DNA of 64,000 bases from JADHLN01 sp965658435 (GTDB taxonomy: Bacteria > Pseudomonadota > Alphaproteobacteria > Rickettsiales > JABIRX01): contig CBFHSE010000001.1 in the NCBI GenBank assembly GCA_965658435.1, positions 28,995-92,994 on the forward strand, written 5' to 3'. The position numbers and the translations under genes were made by a program. Positions within the stretch are counted from its first letter, which is position 1; every line of letters begins with the position of its first letter. The notes beneath the pieces were generated by a model, which was given only the letters and a program-made list of their open reading frames with translations, was not told the DNA's origin and did not search any database. This document shows positions 46,251 through 56,940 of this stretch, one piece after another.

Positions 46251-46565
46251 ATGAAAGAGCAAGATTATCTAACAATTTCAACTAAATATCTAGAAGAGTT
46301 AACTGAAAAGATTGAACTAGCAGACCATGATACACTATTAGAGGTTGAATTTCATGATGGTATTATCGAGATAATTGATGAGGCAGAAAAAACTTTCATT
46401 ATTAACCAGCATTCAGCAACACAGAAAATTTGGTTTTCATCACCCTTTAGTGGAGCGGATTATTTTTCTTTAAAAAAAGATAGCTGGGTTAACAAAGAGG
46501 GGGTTACTATCCTAGAAAAATTATCTAATGAGTTACAAGAAAATTATGGTTTGTCTATCCAATGA
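46251..46565 (+). CDS. cyaY: Frataxin homologue CyaY
   Basis: Iron-binding regulator of iron-sulfur cluster assembly. 104 residues from ATG 46251 (a TTG at 46230 is possible). The acidic first helix (YLEELTEKIELADHD) and the strand FIINQHSATQKIWFSSPFSG with the N-x-Q-x-x-x-x-x-I-W-x-S-S-P pattern define the family. Its TGA stop overlaps the next ATG by 4 nt (ATGA), so the ABC transporter is translationally coupled to it. Confidence 0.95.
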   Translation: MKEQDYLTISTKYLEELTEKIELADHDTLLEVEFHDGIIEIIDEAEKTFIINQHSATQKIWFSSPFSGADYFSLKKDSWVNKEGVTILEKLSNELQENYGLSIQ

Positions 46566-48277
46566 TTAAGACAAAAAATATAGCTCACTATTTAAAGCCT
46601 TATAAATTCGCTTTATGTTTATTTGTAGTATGTGTTGTTTTTTCCTCAACTGCAATTTTAGCATTAGGCAAGGGTTTAGCTTACTTTATTGATGTTGGCT
46701 TTAAAAATGGTGATAAAATAATATTACTTAAATCACTATATATTTTGTTTTTTATCATAGTTATTTTAGCAATTTCAATGTTTGGAAGATTCTTTATAAT
46801 CACTTATTATGGCACTAAAATTAGCAATGATATTAGGAAAGATTTATTCAATCATCTCATATTTTTATCTGCCGAATTTTATGAAAAAAATAAAATAGGT
46901 AAAATATTATCTCATATTACCAGCGATCTCGAAATCCTGCAAAATGTTATAACAAACTCATTATCAATTTTACTAAGAAATAGTTTGTTATTTATTGGCT
47001 GCTTAATCATTTTAATTTCAATTGATTATAAGCTTACTTTTACAGTTTTTATTTTAATACCATTAGTTATTTTTCCCATAATAATTATTGGCAAAAGATT
47101 AAAAAACACTTCTAAAATTGCCCAAGATAAAATGGGTGTTATAAGCTCAGTAATGGAGGAGTATTTAAGCTTCGTGAAGCTCATTCAATCATTTGCCAAT
47201 GAGGATTATGCCAAGCAAAAATTTGCGAAAGCAATTGATAATTTTTTACTTATAGCAAGACAAAGAATCTTACTTAGATCAATTTTAACAGTCACTGTAA
47301 TTATTTTAGTTTTCTCTGGAGTAGGGGCTATATTATATCATGGTGGAAATTTAGTGTTTAGCAATAAATTAACAGTCGGAGAATTTTCTTCTTTTATATT
47401 TTACACAACATTAATGGCTGGCTCATTTGGCGCTCTAAGTGAAACGGCAGGAAATATTCAAAAAGCAAGAGGCTCTACAGAAAGAATTTTTAATCTATTA
47501 AAAGAGCCAAATTCTATTAAAAACGGCCAAATAAAATTAACTAATTTTAATAAGCTGGAATTTAAAAATGTTTCATTTTCTTATCCAACTCGTAAAAACC
47601 ACAGTATTAACAATATTAACTTTACAATAAATCCAAAAGAAACAGTAGCGATAATTGGCAGGAGTGGAGCAGGAAAAACAACAATATTTGAGTTAATACA
47701 AAGATTTTATGATATAAATTCAGGAAATATTCTTATAAATGGAAAAAATATTAAAGATTATGATTTGCAAACATTAAGGGATATATTTTCTCTTGTATCT
47801 CAAGATAGCCACTTATTTTCAAATACAGTTTTAGAAAATTTAAAATTTGCAAATAAAAATGCCAATATTAAAGAAATAAAAAATGCCCTAAAGCAAGCTG
47901 GAGCAGAGGAGTTTATCAAAAATTTACCAAAAAAATATGATACTCATTTAGGGGAAAAAGGTGTTAGGATTTCGGGTGGAGAAAAGCAAAGATTAGCAAT
48001 AGCTAGAAGCTTACTAAAAGATAGTGAAGTAATAATTTTAGATGAGCCTACAAGTCAATTAGATAGTGAAAATGAAAAAATATTACAAAATTTTCTAAAA
48101 GAATTAGCACATCAAAAAACCATTATTATTATTGCGCACCGACTTTCAACCATTAAACATGCTGATAAAATTCTTGTGCTCGATAAAGGAAAGATTGTTG
48201 AGTTTGGTTCATATAAAGAATTAGTTAAAAAAAACCAAGTTTTTAAAAAATTTCTAGATTTGCAACATGATAATTGA
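46562..48277 (+). CDS. MsbA-like ABC exporter, second copy
   Basis: 571-residue half-transporter: six transmembrane helices in residues 1-310, then ATPase with Walker A GRSGAGKTTIFE, VSQDSHLFSN, signature ISGGEKQRLAIARSLL, Walker B VIILDEPTSQLD and H-loop IAHRLSTI. It differs from the copy at 31322 in the Walker B region and carries DEPTS instead of DEATS. It might be the lipid A flippase or an exporter of the ATM1/HMT type; coupling to cyaY would fit a link to iron-sulfur export, but no Atm1-specific motif is evident to me. Stop is TGA. Confidence 0.88.
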   Translation: MIKTKNIAHYLKPYKFALCLFVVCVVFSSTAILALGKGLAYFIDVGFKNGDKIILLKSLYILFFIIVILAISMFGRFFIITYYGTKISNDIRKDLFNHLIFLSAEFYEKNKIGKILSHITSDLEILQNVITNSLSILLRNSLLFIGCLIILISIDYKLTFTVFILIPLVIFPIIIIGKRLKNTSKIAQDKMGVISSVMEEYLSFVKLIQSFANEDYAKQKFAKAIDNFLLIARQRILLRSILTVTVIILVFSGVGAILYHGGNLVFSNKLTVGEFSSFIFYTTLMAGSFGALSETAGNIQKARGSTERIFNLLKEPNSIKNGQIKLTNFNKLEFKNVSFSYPTRKNHSINNINFTINPKETVAIIGRSGAGKTTIFELIQRFYDINSGNILINGKNIKDYDLQTLRDIFSLVSQDSHLFSNTVLENLKFANKNANIKEIKNALKQAGAEEFIKNLPKKYDTHLGEKGVRISGGEKQRLAIARSLLKDSEVIILDEPTSQLDSENEKILQNFLKELAHQKTIIIIAHRLSTIKHADKILVLDKGKIVEFGSYKELVKKNQVFKKFLDLQHDN

Positions 48278-48322
48278 CATATCAAACAATTAGAATAATT
48301 TAGAAAATTATAGATTTAAAAC

Positions 48323-49795
48323 ATGAAACGCCTAAAGCAAATCTTTAAAAATTATCATTTTCAGTCAGGTCATTTAATCTTATTATTTGCTTTTTTAACT
48401 GGCTTAGTTGGCATATTAAACTTTATTACTTTATACGATATTTCAAGGAGTTCTCAGTTAGAAAAGCATTTTCCATCCCAGCTAATAATTACAGATTTAT
48501 TAATAATTGGAATTATATTTTCTTATCTAGCAATAAAATTTAAGTCGTTTTTAAGCATTAGAAGAAGAGATGATTTTTCATTTAAGTTTAGAACAAAAGT
48601 AATTCTAATTTTAGGGTTTTTCTGTTTTGCGCCTGTTTTAATTATCTTTATATTATCTTTGTCTTTTTTTAATATTGGTTCAAAGTCATGGTTTAATTCA
48701 GTAATTGATCAAGCTTTGAATGAATCCTTGCATATAAGCAAGATTTATATAGATGAACATCATGAAAAAATTGCAGATGATTTATTTCAAGTGAAAAAAT
48801 ATGCAGAAAAAAATACAAAAGATATATTGTTAGCTCCAGCTAAATTTGAAAGTAGTTTTTCTGGAAAAGCTGCAACATTATCTTTAACTGAAGCAATAGT
48901 TTTTGTTTTCAATAAGGAAAATAATAGCACAAAGATTTTATCCAAAACTGACTTTTCATTTATTCCATCTATTGACAAGCTAGATTTTATAAAAAATTAC
49001 AAACCAAATGATCTTGGCTATAATTTGATTTCAAATGAAGATGATAATTATGTAAGAGCCCTAACTAAAATATCAACTATGCCTAATACTTATATTTTAG
49101 TAGGAAGGCTAATTAATGATAAAGTGGTAAGGCATATAAAAAACGCTCAAGATGCTCATTCTGATTATGGTAAATTAAAAGAGCAGCTTAAAAATTTGCA
49201 AAGTCAGTCAGTAATGGTGTTTATTCTTGTGATAATGTTAATTATCTTAGCATTAATTCTCTTTGCATTAAATTATTCAGCTAAAATTTTAAATCCTATA
49301 TTTGAAATAGCTCTTGCAACTAGGAGAGTATCCAATGGAGATTATGACGTAGAAATTTCAGACAAAAAAAATAGTTACGAAATTTCTTCTCTTATTAAAT
49401 CATTTAATGATATGACTAAATTACTTGGTCAAAAAAATAGTGCTTTAAATCATTCTAAAAAAATAATAAATTCCGAAAAAAAATATTTAGAATCATTAAT
49501 TGGTAATATGCCTGTTGCTACAATAATTATAGATAACAGCAATAAAATTAGTTTTTACAATAAATCTGCAGATAATTTATTGGAGAGTTTTAATTTAAAA
49601 GATTTAGATATATCAATTATCATTCCTAAATTTAATGAAATAAGCAAAAGATTAGATAAAAGCCCTGAAATAATTGTCTCTGCCAACACAGTGATTGGCA
49701 ATAAAGACAAAAAGTTAAGAGTTAATTTAAATGTTGCACTTGAAAAATCAATGGGTGAGATTAATGGTTATATTTTGAATATTTTTAAAATTTAA
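48323..49795 (+). CDS. NtrY-like membrane sensor lacking the histidine kinase domain
   Basis: 490 residues. Transmembrane helices at about 17-40, 50-70 and 95-118, a periplasmic sensor of ~180 residues, a fourth helix at about 301-323, a HAMP segment (NPIFEIALATRRVSNGDYDV), and a PAS-like domain (SLIGNMPVATIIIDNSNKI) which ends the protein at GYILNIFKI. In NtrY the next part is HisKA and the ATPase, beginning with an A-H-E-I-K-N-P motif; here a TAA follows and no kinase motif occurs in the 105 bp before gdh. Either domain loss with a residual sensor role or decay. Order of domains and the N-terminus otherwise fit NtrY, which in alphaproteobacteria pairs with NtrX. Confidence 0.82.
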   Translation: MKRLKQIFKNYHFQSGHLILLFAFLTGLVGILNFITLYDISRSSQLEKHFPSQLIITDLLIIGIIFSYLAIKFKSFLSIRRRDDFSFKFRTKVILILGFFCFAPVLIIFILSLSFFNIGSKSWFNSVIDQALNESLHISKIYIDEHHEKIADDLFQVKKYAEKNTKDILLAPAKFESSFSGKAATLSLTEAIVFVFNKENNSTKILSKTDFSFIPSIDKLDFIKNYKPNDLGYNLISNEDDNYVRALTKISTMPNTYILVGRLINDKVVRHIKNAQDAHSDYGKLKEQLKNLQSQSVMVFILVIMLIILALILFALNYSAKILNPIFEIALATRRVSNGDYDVEISDKKNSYEISSLIKSFNDMTKLLGQKNSALNHSKKIINSEKKYLESLIGNMPVATIIIDNSNKISFYNKSADNLLESFNLKDLDISIIIPKFNEISKRLDKSPEIIVSANTVIGNKDKKLRVNLNVALEKSMGEINGYILNIFKI

Positions 49796-49902
49796 TATCA
49801 ACCTTTAAAATTGAAGAACAGCTTTACATCATAAAATAATTTTTTATATTTAAGCAGATTTAAGAAGATCCATAACAATAAAATTCATTATATTTAACCA
49901 TT

Positions 49903-52900
49903 ATGAAAGCAAGATCAGTAAAAGAGATTGAAAAGAAAATCGATAACATTATTAAAACATTTTCAACGGAAACAAAAAATAATGAAAATCTTAAAAAATT
50001 CATCAAATTATTTTTTGGCAAAATTATTAATGATGATCTTCTCTCTAAATCTAATCAGGAATTATTTAATATAGCAGAATCAATATATGATTTTTTACAG
50101 TCATATAAAAGTAACAGCACTAAATTAAGAATTTTTAATCCTGAAAATAACAATTCTGGTAACAAAAACACTACCATTGAAATTATCAATAAAGACATGC
50201 CCTTTATAGTTGATAGTATAACTGATGCTATAACTAGAAAAGGCTATGCAATAGAAGCTATCGTTAATAGAGTTATTTGTGTTGAAAGAAGTAAAAAAGG
50301 TAAATTAGAATTTATACATTTATCATCTCATGATACTCCAGCAGCCCAATATGAATCGGTAGTGCATTTTCAAATAACTAGAATAAATAATAAGGAAAAT
50401 ATTAAAGAGTTACAAAATCATTTAGAAGAAGTTCTTGATTTGGTTGCAAGCTCTGTTGAGGATTGGCAAGCAACATTAAATAAGTTAAATGAAGTAAGAA
50501 ATGAGATAAGAGCCCTTGATATGCAATTACATCATGATGACTTATCAGAATCTCTTACTTTCCTTGATTGGGCCGAAGATAAGGCGTTTATATTTTTAGG
50601 ATATGTTGAGTATAATATTGAGATAAAGGAAGAAAATATTCATTTTAATGCTAAGAAAAATAGTAAATTAGGTATATTCAGAAAATATGATCCTGATGAT
50701 TTAAAGGTTATAAAAAAAGAATTATTTGAAACAAATGATTTTGAAAATGCAATAGTTGAAATATCAAAAGCTGAAGCAAAATCTTATATTCATAGACCAG
50801 CACATCTTGATATTATAAGAATAAAAAAATACTCATCTCAAGGTGAAGTAATCGGAGAATATAGATTTTTTGGCTTATTTACTTCGGTGGTTTTTTATCA
50901 AAATGCTAGTAATATTCCAATACTTAGAAAAAAAATTACTCAAGTTATTAATAGGGCAGGCTTTGATCTTAGTGGTCATAATGGTAAAGAGTTAGTTTCA
51001 GTTTTAGCTGCATATCCAAGAGAAGAATTATTTCAAATTAGCCAAGATGAACTATATGAAACTGCAATGGGAATTATTTCCTTGTCAGGAAGATCTATTT
51101 CTAAAATTTTTGTAAGAGAAGATAAGTTTGGAAGATTTGCAAGCGTAATTTGTTACATACCAAAAAAAAATTATAGTTCAGGAATTAGAGAAAAAATTCA
51201 AAAATTATTATCTCAAGAATTTAATGGTAAAATAACTGCCCATTACACTCAAATTACAGAGACATCACTAGCTAGAGTTCACTTTATAATTAAAACTGGA
51301 TCAAAAGTGAAAGATAAAATTGACCATCAAAAAATTGAAAAAGAAATATCTCGAATAGCAACTTTATGGTATGATAGATTTGCTAAAGAATTAGAAAAAT
51401 TCCATGGCCAGGATAAAGCAAGAAAACTTAATCAATCTTATCAAGGAGCTTTTTCTCTTGCTTATACTGAGCATTTTTCTGCTGAAGAATCTGTAATAGA
51501 TACCAAAATTATTGAAGAGTTAATTCTTAAAAATTATATAGTAATAAAATTATTCCCCTCAGATTTTAAGGAGCATTTATTCTCGCTAAAGCTATATAGT
51601 AACAAGGAAAAAATTAGCTTATCAAGAATGATGCCAATATTGGATGATTTTGGCTTACAAGTTATTGAAGAGCATACTTATAAAATTTGCCCTAATTTGA
51701 GTGATGATTCAGATTTGGAAATTATGCTGCATAATTTTATCTTAAAAATTCCTAGCCTTAATAGCAAAAACTTTAATAAAATAAGAGAAATATTCGAGCA
51801 AGCAGTCATAAAATGCTGGCAAAATGAAATAGAAAATGATTCATTAAATAAATTAGTTTTATCATCCTATATTTCTGCAAGAGATATATCATTAATAAGA
51901 GCTTATTGCAGATATTTAAAACAAATAAATTTTCAATATAGCTTTGAATTTATTGCTGAAGTATTATTTAAAAACAGTGAAATTATCAAAGAATATATAA
52001 ATCTTTTCTATGCCAAGTTTCATATTCAAAATGAGGTAAATGAGAAATTGGCAGATGAAAAAATCCTACAATATATTGCAAAAGTAGTTAATTTAGCTGA
52101 AGATACTGTTCTTAGGAAATTATATGAAGTTATAAAATATTCTCTTAGAACCAATTTTTTCCAATCTAAGAATGGCGAGGCTAAAAGCTATATTTCATTT
52201 AAGTTAGCTTCACAAAAAATATCTGACATACCACTACCTAAACCTTTTGCTGAAATTTTTGTTTACTCCGCAACAATGGAAGGTGTGCATTTAAGAGGGG
52301 GAAACGTTGCAAGAGGAGGCTTAAGATGGTCAGACAGGACAGAAGATTTTAGAACAGAAATTCATGGTTTAGTAAAAGCTCAAATTACTAAAAACGCAGT
52401 AATCGTTCCAACCGGATCTAAGGGTGGTTTTGTTATAAAAAAAGACCTATCATCTGTAAATCGCGAAGAATTTATGGAGGAAGGAATAAAAGCATATAAA
52501 ATATTTTTGTCAGGCCTTCTTGATATAACTGATAATATTATAGCAGGAAAGATAGTATATCCAGAGCATGTAATCAGATATGATGAAGATGATCCATATT
52601 TAGTTGTAGCAGCAGATAAAGGTACTGCAACATTTTCCGATATTGCGAATTCTATTTCTAAAGAATATAATTTTTGGTTAGGTGATGCATTCGCATCTGG
52701 AGGTTCGCAAGGATATGATCACAAAAAAATGGGTATTACTGCTAAAGGGGCATGGGTTTCTGTTAAAAGGCATTTTTATGAAATGGACAAAAATATCGAT
52801 AAATCTGAATTTACTGTAATAGGAGTAGGGGATATGTCTGGGGATGTTTTTGGTAATGGTATGTTACTGTCTGATAATATCAAGTTACTAGCAGCTTTTA

Positions 52901-54720
52901 ATCATATGCATATATTTTTAGATCCTAATCCAGATAGTAAGAAATCATTTGTTGAAAGAAAAAGATTGTTTAATTTGCCAAGATCAAGTTGGTCAGATTA
53001 TAATAAAAATCAAATTTCAAAGGGAGGAGGGGTATTTGAGCGTTCTGCTAAGATAATTAATATCAGTAAAGAAATTCAAGACATATTAAATATTTCAGAT
53101 AAATCTTTAACACCCAATCAATTAATCAAAGCCATTCTTAAATCTCCAGTGGATTTATTCTGGAATGGAGGTATAGGTACATATGTTAAATCTTCATATG
53201 AATCAGATAGTGAAATTGGTGATCATGCTAATGATAGTGTGCGTATAAATGCAAATGAATTAAATTGTCAAATAGTCGGAGAAGGAGGGAATTTAGGTTT
53301 TACCCAAAAAGGTAGAATTGAATATGCTCTTAAAGGTGGCCGTATTAATACGGATTCTATCGATAATTCCGCAGGTGTTGATTGCTCTGACCATGAAGTA
53401 AATATAAAAATAGCTTTCCAAAGTGCTATAGAAGATAAGAGGTTAAATTTAACTAAAAGAAATCAGCTTTTAGAGAAAATGACCAAAGAAGTTGAGGAGC
53501 TAGTTTTAAGAGATAATTTTCTACAAACTCAAGCAATATCAGTTGCTTTGCACCAAGGAGTTAAATCACTTGAGCAACATGAAAGAATGATGCGAAAATT
53601 AGAAAAATTAGGTATATTAAATAGAGATGTTGAATCTTTGCCTAACTATGATGAAGTAGTTAGAAGGCAGTCTTTATCTATTGGTTTAACAAGGCCTGAG
53701 CTTAGTGTGTTACTTTCTTACAGCAAAATATATCTTTATGATAATATCCTAAATTCTAATTTACCTGATGATGAATATTACTATAATGAATTGGTAAGAT
53801 ATTTTCCTAAAGAATTATCTAAAACCTATGCAAAAGATCTAAAAAATCACAATCTTAGAAGAGAAATAATAGCTACTTATGTAACTAATAGCTTGGTTAA
53901 TCGTTTAGGAATTACTTTTTTTAACCGTCTTTCAGAAGATACAGGTCTTAAAATGTGTGACATAGCAAGGGCTTATACCATTACTAGAGATGCATTTAAA
54001 TTAAGAGATTTGTGGGCTTCAATAAAAAATATTTCTGAAAATATAAGTTCTAAAATAGAGCTAGAAATGTATAGAGAAATTGTTATGTTTATTGAAAGAA
54101 CAACCTCATGGTTCATCAGAAATATAGAGCAGCCAATTACTGATATTACAAAATTAGTAAAAGAATTCGCCCCAAAATTAGAAGAAGTTTATGAAAATCT
54201 TGATAATACTTTAACAGATTCTATAAAATCAATTTATGACGATAAATATCAATATTATTTAAATAATAAAATTCCAGCTAAAATAGCCAAGAAAGTAGCT
54301 GCAATGGAGTTTTTATCTTCATCTTGCCAAATAGTTCAAATATCTAGAATATCTAAGAAAACTTCAGTTCTATCCGCTGCAAAATTTTATTTTGAAATAG
54401 GAAGTAGATTACATTTTAGATATTTAAGGGCAGAGGCGTTGAGCTTAAGAATAGATTCTTATTGGGATAAATTATCAATAAATAGTTATATAGATAATTT
54501 ATTTGATCAGCAAATGACAATTTCTCAAAAAATAACAGAATTTAGCAGTAAGTTCAAAAATAAACTATCTGAATCAGAAGTTTTTGAAAAATGGATCGAA
54601 AAAAATCACAAGCAAGTTAAACGTTTTGATGAGTTAATATATGATTTACAGTCACATGATCATCCAAATTTTGCTATGTTAAATGTCGCGGCAAATAGAG
54701 TTGCTGAAATTTTTAAATAA
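49903..54720 (+). CDS. NAD-specific glutamate dehydrogenase, large (~180 kDa) type
   Basis: Deaminates glutamate to 2-oxoglutarate, feeding the TCA cycle. The 1605-residue protein has the long N-terminal regulatory half with ACT-like parts and the catalytic domain with GGLRWSDRTEDFRTEIHGL, KAQITKNAVIVPTGSKGGF (catalytic Lys region), GVGDMSGDVFGNGMLLS and, further on, NCQIVGEGGNLGFTQKGR. Size and motifs match the class well known from Pseudomonas, Azospirillum and Rickettsia. ATG 49903. It stands 107 bp after the NtrY-like gene. With maeB and sucCD in the window it fits growth on amino acids. Confidence 0.96.
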   Translation: MKARSVKEIEKKIDNIIKTFSTETKNNENLKKFIKLFFGKIINDDLLSKSNQELFNIAESIYDFLQSYKSNSTKLRIFNPENNNSGNKNTTIEIINKDMPFIVDSITDAITRKGYAIEAIVNRVICVERSKKGKLEFIHLSSHDTPAAQYESVVHFQITRINNKENIKELQNHLEEVLDLVASSVEDWQATLNKLNEVRNEIRALDMQLHHDDLSESLTFLDWAEDKAFIFLGYVEYNIEIKEENIHFNAKKNSKLGIFRKYDPDDLKVIKKELFETNDFENAIVEISKAEAKSYIHRPAHLDIIRIKKYSSQGEVIGEYRFFGLFTSVVFYQNASNIPILRKKITQVINRAGFDLSGHNGKELVSVLAAYPREELFQISQDELYETAMGIISLSGRSISKIFVREDKFGRFASVICYIPKKNYSSGIREKIQKLLSQEFNGKITAHYTQITETSLARVHFIIKTGSKVKDKIDHQKIEKEISRIATLWYDRFAKELEKFHGQDKARKLNQSYQGAFSLAYTEHFSAEESVIDTKIIEELILKNYIVIKLFPSDFKEHLFSLKLYSNKEKISLSRMMPILDDFGLQVIEEHTYKICPNLSDDSDLEIMLHNFILKIPSLNSKNFNKIREIFEQAVIKCWQNEIENDSLNKLVLSSYISARDISLIRAYCRYLKQINFQYSFEFIAEVLFKNSEIIKEYINLFYAKFHIQNEVNEKLADEKILQYIAKVVNLAEDTVLRKLYEVIKYSLRTNFFQSKNGEAKSYISFKLASQKISDIPLPKPFAEIFVYSATMEGVHLRGGNVARGGLRWSDRTEDFRTEIHGLVKAQITKNAVIVPTGSKGGFVIKKDLSSVNREEFMEEGIKAYKIFLSGLLDITDNIIAGKIVYPEHVIRYDEDDPYLVVAADKGTATFSDIANSISKEYNFWLGDAFASGGSQGYDHKKMGITAKGAWVSVKRHFYEMDKNIDKSEFTVIGVGDMSGDVFGNGMLLSDNIKLLAAFNHMHIFLDPNPDSKKSFVERKRLFNLPRSSWSDYNKNQISKGGGVFERSAKIINISKEIQDILNISDKSLTPNQLIKAILKSPVDLFWNGGIGTYVKSSYESDSEIGDHANDSVRINANELNCQIVGEGGNLGFTQKGRIEYALKGGRINTDSIDNSAGVDCSDHEVNIKIAFQSAIEDKRLNLTKRNQLLEKMTKEVEELVLRDNFLQTQAISVALHQGVKSLEQHERMMRKLEKLGILNRDVESLPNYDEVVRRQSLSIGLTRPELSVLLSYSKIYLYDNILNSNLPDDEYYYNELVRYFPKELSKTYAKDLKNHNLRREIIATYVTNSLVNRLGITFFNRLSEDTGLKMCDIARAYTITRDAFKLRDLWASIKNISENISSKIELEMYREIVMFIERTTSWFIRNIEQPITDITKLVKEFAPKLEEVYENLDNTLTDSIKSIYDDKYQYYLNNKIPAKIAKKVAAMEFLSSSCQIVQISRISKKTSVLSAAKFYFEIGSRLHFRYLRAEALSLRIDSYWDKLSINSYIDNLFDQQMTISQKITEFSSKFKNKLSESEVFEKWIEKNHKQVKRFDELIYDLQSHDHPNFAMLNVAANRVAEIFK

Positions 54721-55276
54721 AAAGCTTCTAATATAGCCAAACAAAATAAGTTATAAAAAAATAAAATTAAAAAAACCATACTTGATAGGTTGCAGAAAAT
54801 TGCTAAAAAACTGCTTACTTAAATAGATGATTTTTTTAAAACTATACATAATAGAATTCTTAAATAGTGGGATTTATATTAATAAAAAATACCTTGATAC
54901 AAGAGATAAAGCTTTAATAATGGCTATATCTTAAGTTCAACTATTAGCGGCAGAATGTTTATTAGATATTGGTGCAGATATTGACGTAATAAATAAAAAA
55001 GGAAAAACAGCATATAAAATATGTTGTGAAAAAATATTGACGAGTGAAGATCGCCTGAAAGAGAGATATAAGGAAATAGGATATATTACAGCAAAGCAAG
55101 CCTATAAAGATTCACGCCCTGATTATATAAGTCGTCCCACTAATTATGTTGCAAATCTAAAGCTTAAGTGATCCTATTATGAATATATTATATAATAAAA
55201 GAAATTGAACCAAAAAGGTTTCGGGTAGGGAAAAAGCTAATGTGATAAATGTATAAATATATTTTAAGCAATATAA
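54721..55276. other. Intergenic stretch without an intact gene
   Basis: Between gdh and tsaE. Holds the ankyrin remnant (54827-55171). In the flanks, 54721-54826 and 55172-55276, I see only AT-rich sequence with no clear promoter, terminator or RNA. Confidence 0.75.
54827..55171 (+). pseudogene. Ankyrin-repeat gene remnant
   Basis: From ATG 54827 the frame reads MIFLKLYIIEFLNSGIYIN, then KYLDTRDKALIMAIS, then TAA (54932-54934), then in the same frame VQLLAAECLLDIGADIDVIN, KKGKTAYKICCEK, about 40 more residues and a TGA at 55169. The G-x-x-x-N...A-L-x-x-A-I...L-L-D-x-G-A-D-I-D-x-x-N-x-x-G-x-T-A pattern is a standard ankyrin unit, so the stop is a nonsense change in a formerly longer or larger repeat protein. 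Confidence 0.8.
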
Positions 55277-55687
55277 TTAATAAAAAATCTCATAGCATCT
55301 TTTTGCTTCAGTGAATGATATATTTATTTTAATAATTTCTTTTTTAATTTCTTTAAAAGAAATTTCAGGCCATTCAATAATGGTTAAGTTATTTTCTAAA
55401 GCATGGTGAAAATCTAGTTGTAATAATTCTTCTTTATTATTTAAACGATAGAAATCATAGTGATATATTTCACCATAATCACTATCATATATATTTAATA
55501 AATTATATGAGGGGCTTGAAATATTATCCTTAATATTAATAGATCTTCCTATTTCCTTTACCAAGCTTGTTTTACCTGAACCTAACTCACCAAATAATAA
55601 TAATGTTTTTCTTTTAATAAATAATTCAACAATAAAATTGGCTACTTTATCAATATATTTTTCATCTAAACAAAATTTTTTCTGCAT
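55277..55687 (-). CDS. tsaE: tRNA N6-threonylcarbamoyladenosine synthesis ATPase TsaE
   Basis: P-loop ATPase acting with TsaB and TsaD in making t6A37 of tRNAs. 136 residues; Walker A LLLFGELGSGKTSLVKEIGR near 31-50, the family's SSPSYNLLNIY and HYDFYRL segments, and IIEWPE (Walker-B-like) at about 112-117. It is divergent from sucC with about 70 bp between the starts. tsaB and tsaD are not in the window. Confidence 0.94.
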   Translation of the reverse strand: MQKKFCLDEKYIDKVANFIVELFIKRKTLLLFGELGSGKTSLVKEIGRSINIKDNISSPSYNLLNIYDSDYGEIYHYDFYRLNNKEELLQLDFHHALENNLTIIEWPEISFKEIKKEIIKINISFTEAKRCYEIFY

Positions 55688-55757
55688 TTTTACTTTAATC
55701 TTATTATTTCTTTGGCTAATATGTGCCTCAATTTACTAATAATTAGGTATTTAAGCA

Positions 55758-56921
55758 ATGAATATTCATGAATATCAAGCAAAAAATCTTTTAAAAGAAT
55801 ATGGAGTTCCAGTACCAGAAGGTATAGCTGCATTTACTCCAGAAGAAGCAAAAGCAGCAGCAGAGAAATTAAATAGAGACTTATATGTCGTAAAAGCTCA
55901 GATTCACGCGGGCGGAAGAGGTAAAGCAGGTGGTGTAAAACTAGTTAAAACTCTTGATGAAGTTTATGATGTAGCTAGTGAATTAATTGGAAAAACTTTA
56001 ATTACACATCAAACTGGAGCTGAGGGTAAAGAGGTCAATAGATTATATATAGAAGAAGGTTCCAATATTTTAGAAGAATTATATCTATCAGCAGTTCTTG
56101 ATCGTGAAACATCATCAATCACCTTCATTGCTTCAAAAGAGGGAGGGGTAGAAATTGAAGAAGTTGCTGAAAAAAGCCCTGAGAAAATTTTAAAAATTTC
56201 AGTAAGCCCTAATATAGGTTTGCAAGGGTTTCACATTAGAGAGTTAGCATTTGGTCTTGGTTTAACAGGAGATTTAATAAAAGAATTTTCTAAATTAATG
56301 TATGGTGTTTTCAAGGCTTTTGTAGCAACAGATGCATCTCAACTTGAAATTAATCCTTTAGTTATTACCAAAGAAAATAAAATCATAGCACTTGATGCAA
56401 AAATGAATTTTGACAGTAATGCCCTATATAGACAAAAAAATATCCTAGAATTAAGAGATGAAACCGAAGAAGACGCCTTAGAAGTTAAAGCTAGTAAATT
56501 TGGTTTATCCTACATAAAAATGGACGGAAAAATCGGTTGCATGGTCAATGGTGCTGGTCTAGCTATGGCTACCATGGATATTATTAAGCTTTATGGCTCT
56601 GAGCCTGCAAATTTTCTAGATGTTGGAGGAGGGGCAAATAAAGAAAAAGTAACTGAAGCATTCAAGATTATTCTATCTGATGAAAATGTTGAAGGTATTT
56701 TAGTTAACATATTTGGCGGAATAATGCGTTGTGATATCATTGCGGAAGGTGTAGTTGCCGCAGCAAAAGAGGTAAAAATATCAGTTCCATTAGTTGTAAG
56801 ATTGGAGGGTACTAATGTTGAAAAAGGCAAAGAAATACTTTCTAATTCAGGCCTTGCAATTATTCCTGCAGATGATTTGGATGATGCTGCAAATAAAATT
56901 GTAGCTGAAGTAAATAAATAA
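55758..56921 (+). CDS. sucC: Succinyl-CoA synthetase beta subunit
   Basis: Beta subunit of the TCA-cycle enzyme making ATP or GTP from succinyl-CoA. The 387-residue protein has the N-terminal [20 protein letters not shown], the ATP-grasp lysine region [15 protein letters not shown], the phosphate-loop [17 protein letters not shown] and the C-terminal [18 protein letters not shown] with [14 protein letters not shown]. Starts 19 bp before sucD's start region, so sucCD is an operon. Confidence 0.98.
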   Translation: MNIHEYQAKNLLKEYGVPVPEGIAAFTPEEAKAAAEKLNRDLYVVKAQIHAGGRGKAGGVKLVKTLDEVYDVASELIGKTLITHQTGAEGKEVNRLYIEEGSNILEELYLSAVLDRETSSITFIASKEGGVEIEEVAEKSPEKILKISVSPNIGLQGFHIRELAFGLGLTGDLIKEFSKLMYGVFKAFVATDASQLEINPLVITKENKIIALDAKMNFDSNALYRQKNILELRDETEEDALEVKASKFGLSYIKMDGKIGCMVNGAGLAMATMDIIKLYGSEPANFLDVGGGANKEKVTEAFKIILSDENVEGILVNIFGGIMRCDIIAEGVVAAAKEVKISVPLVVRLEGTNVEKGKEILSNSGLAIIPADDLDDAANKIVAEVNK

Positions 56922-56940
56922 ATTAGCAAAAGAGGTTAAA

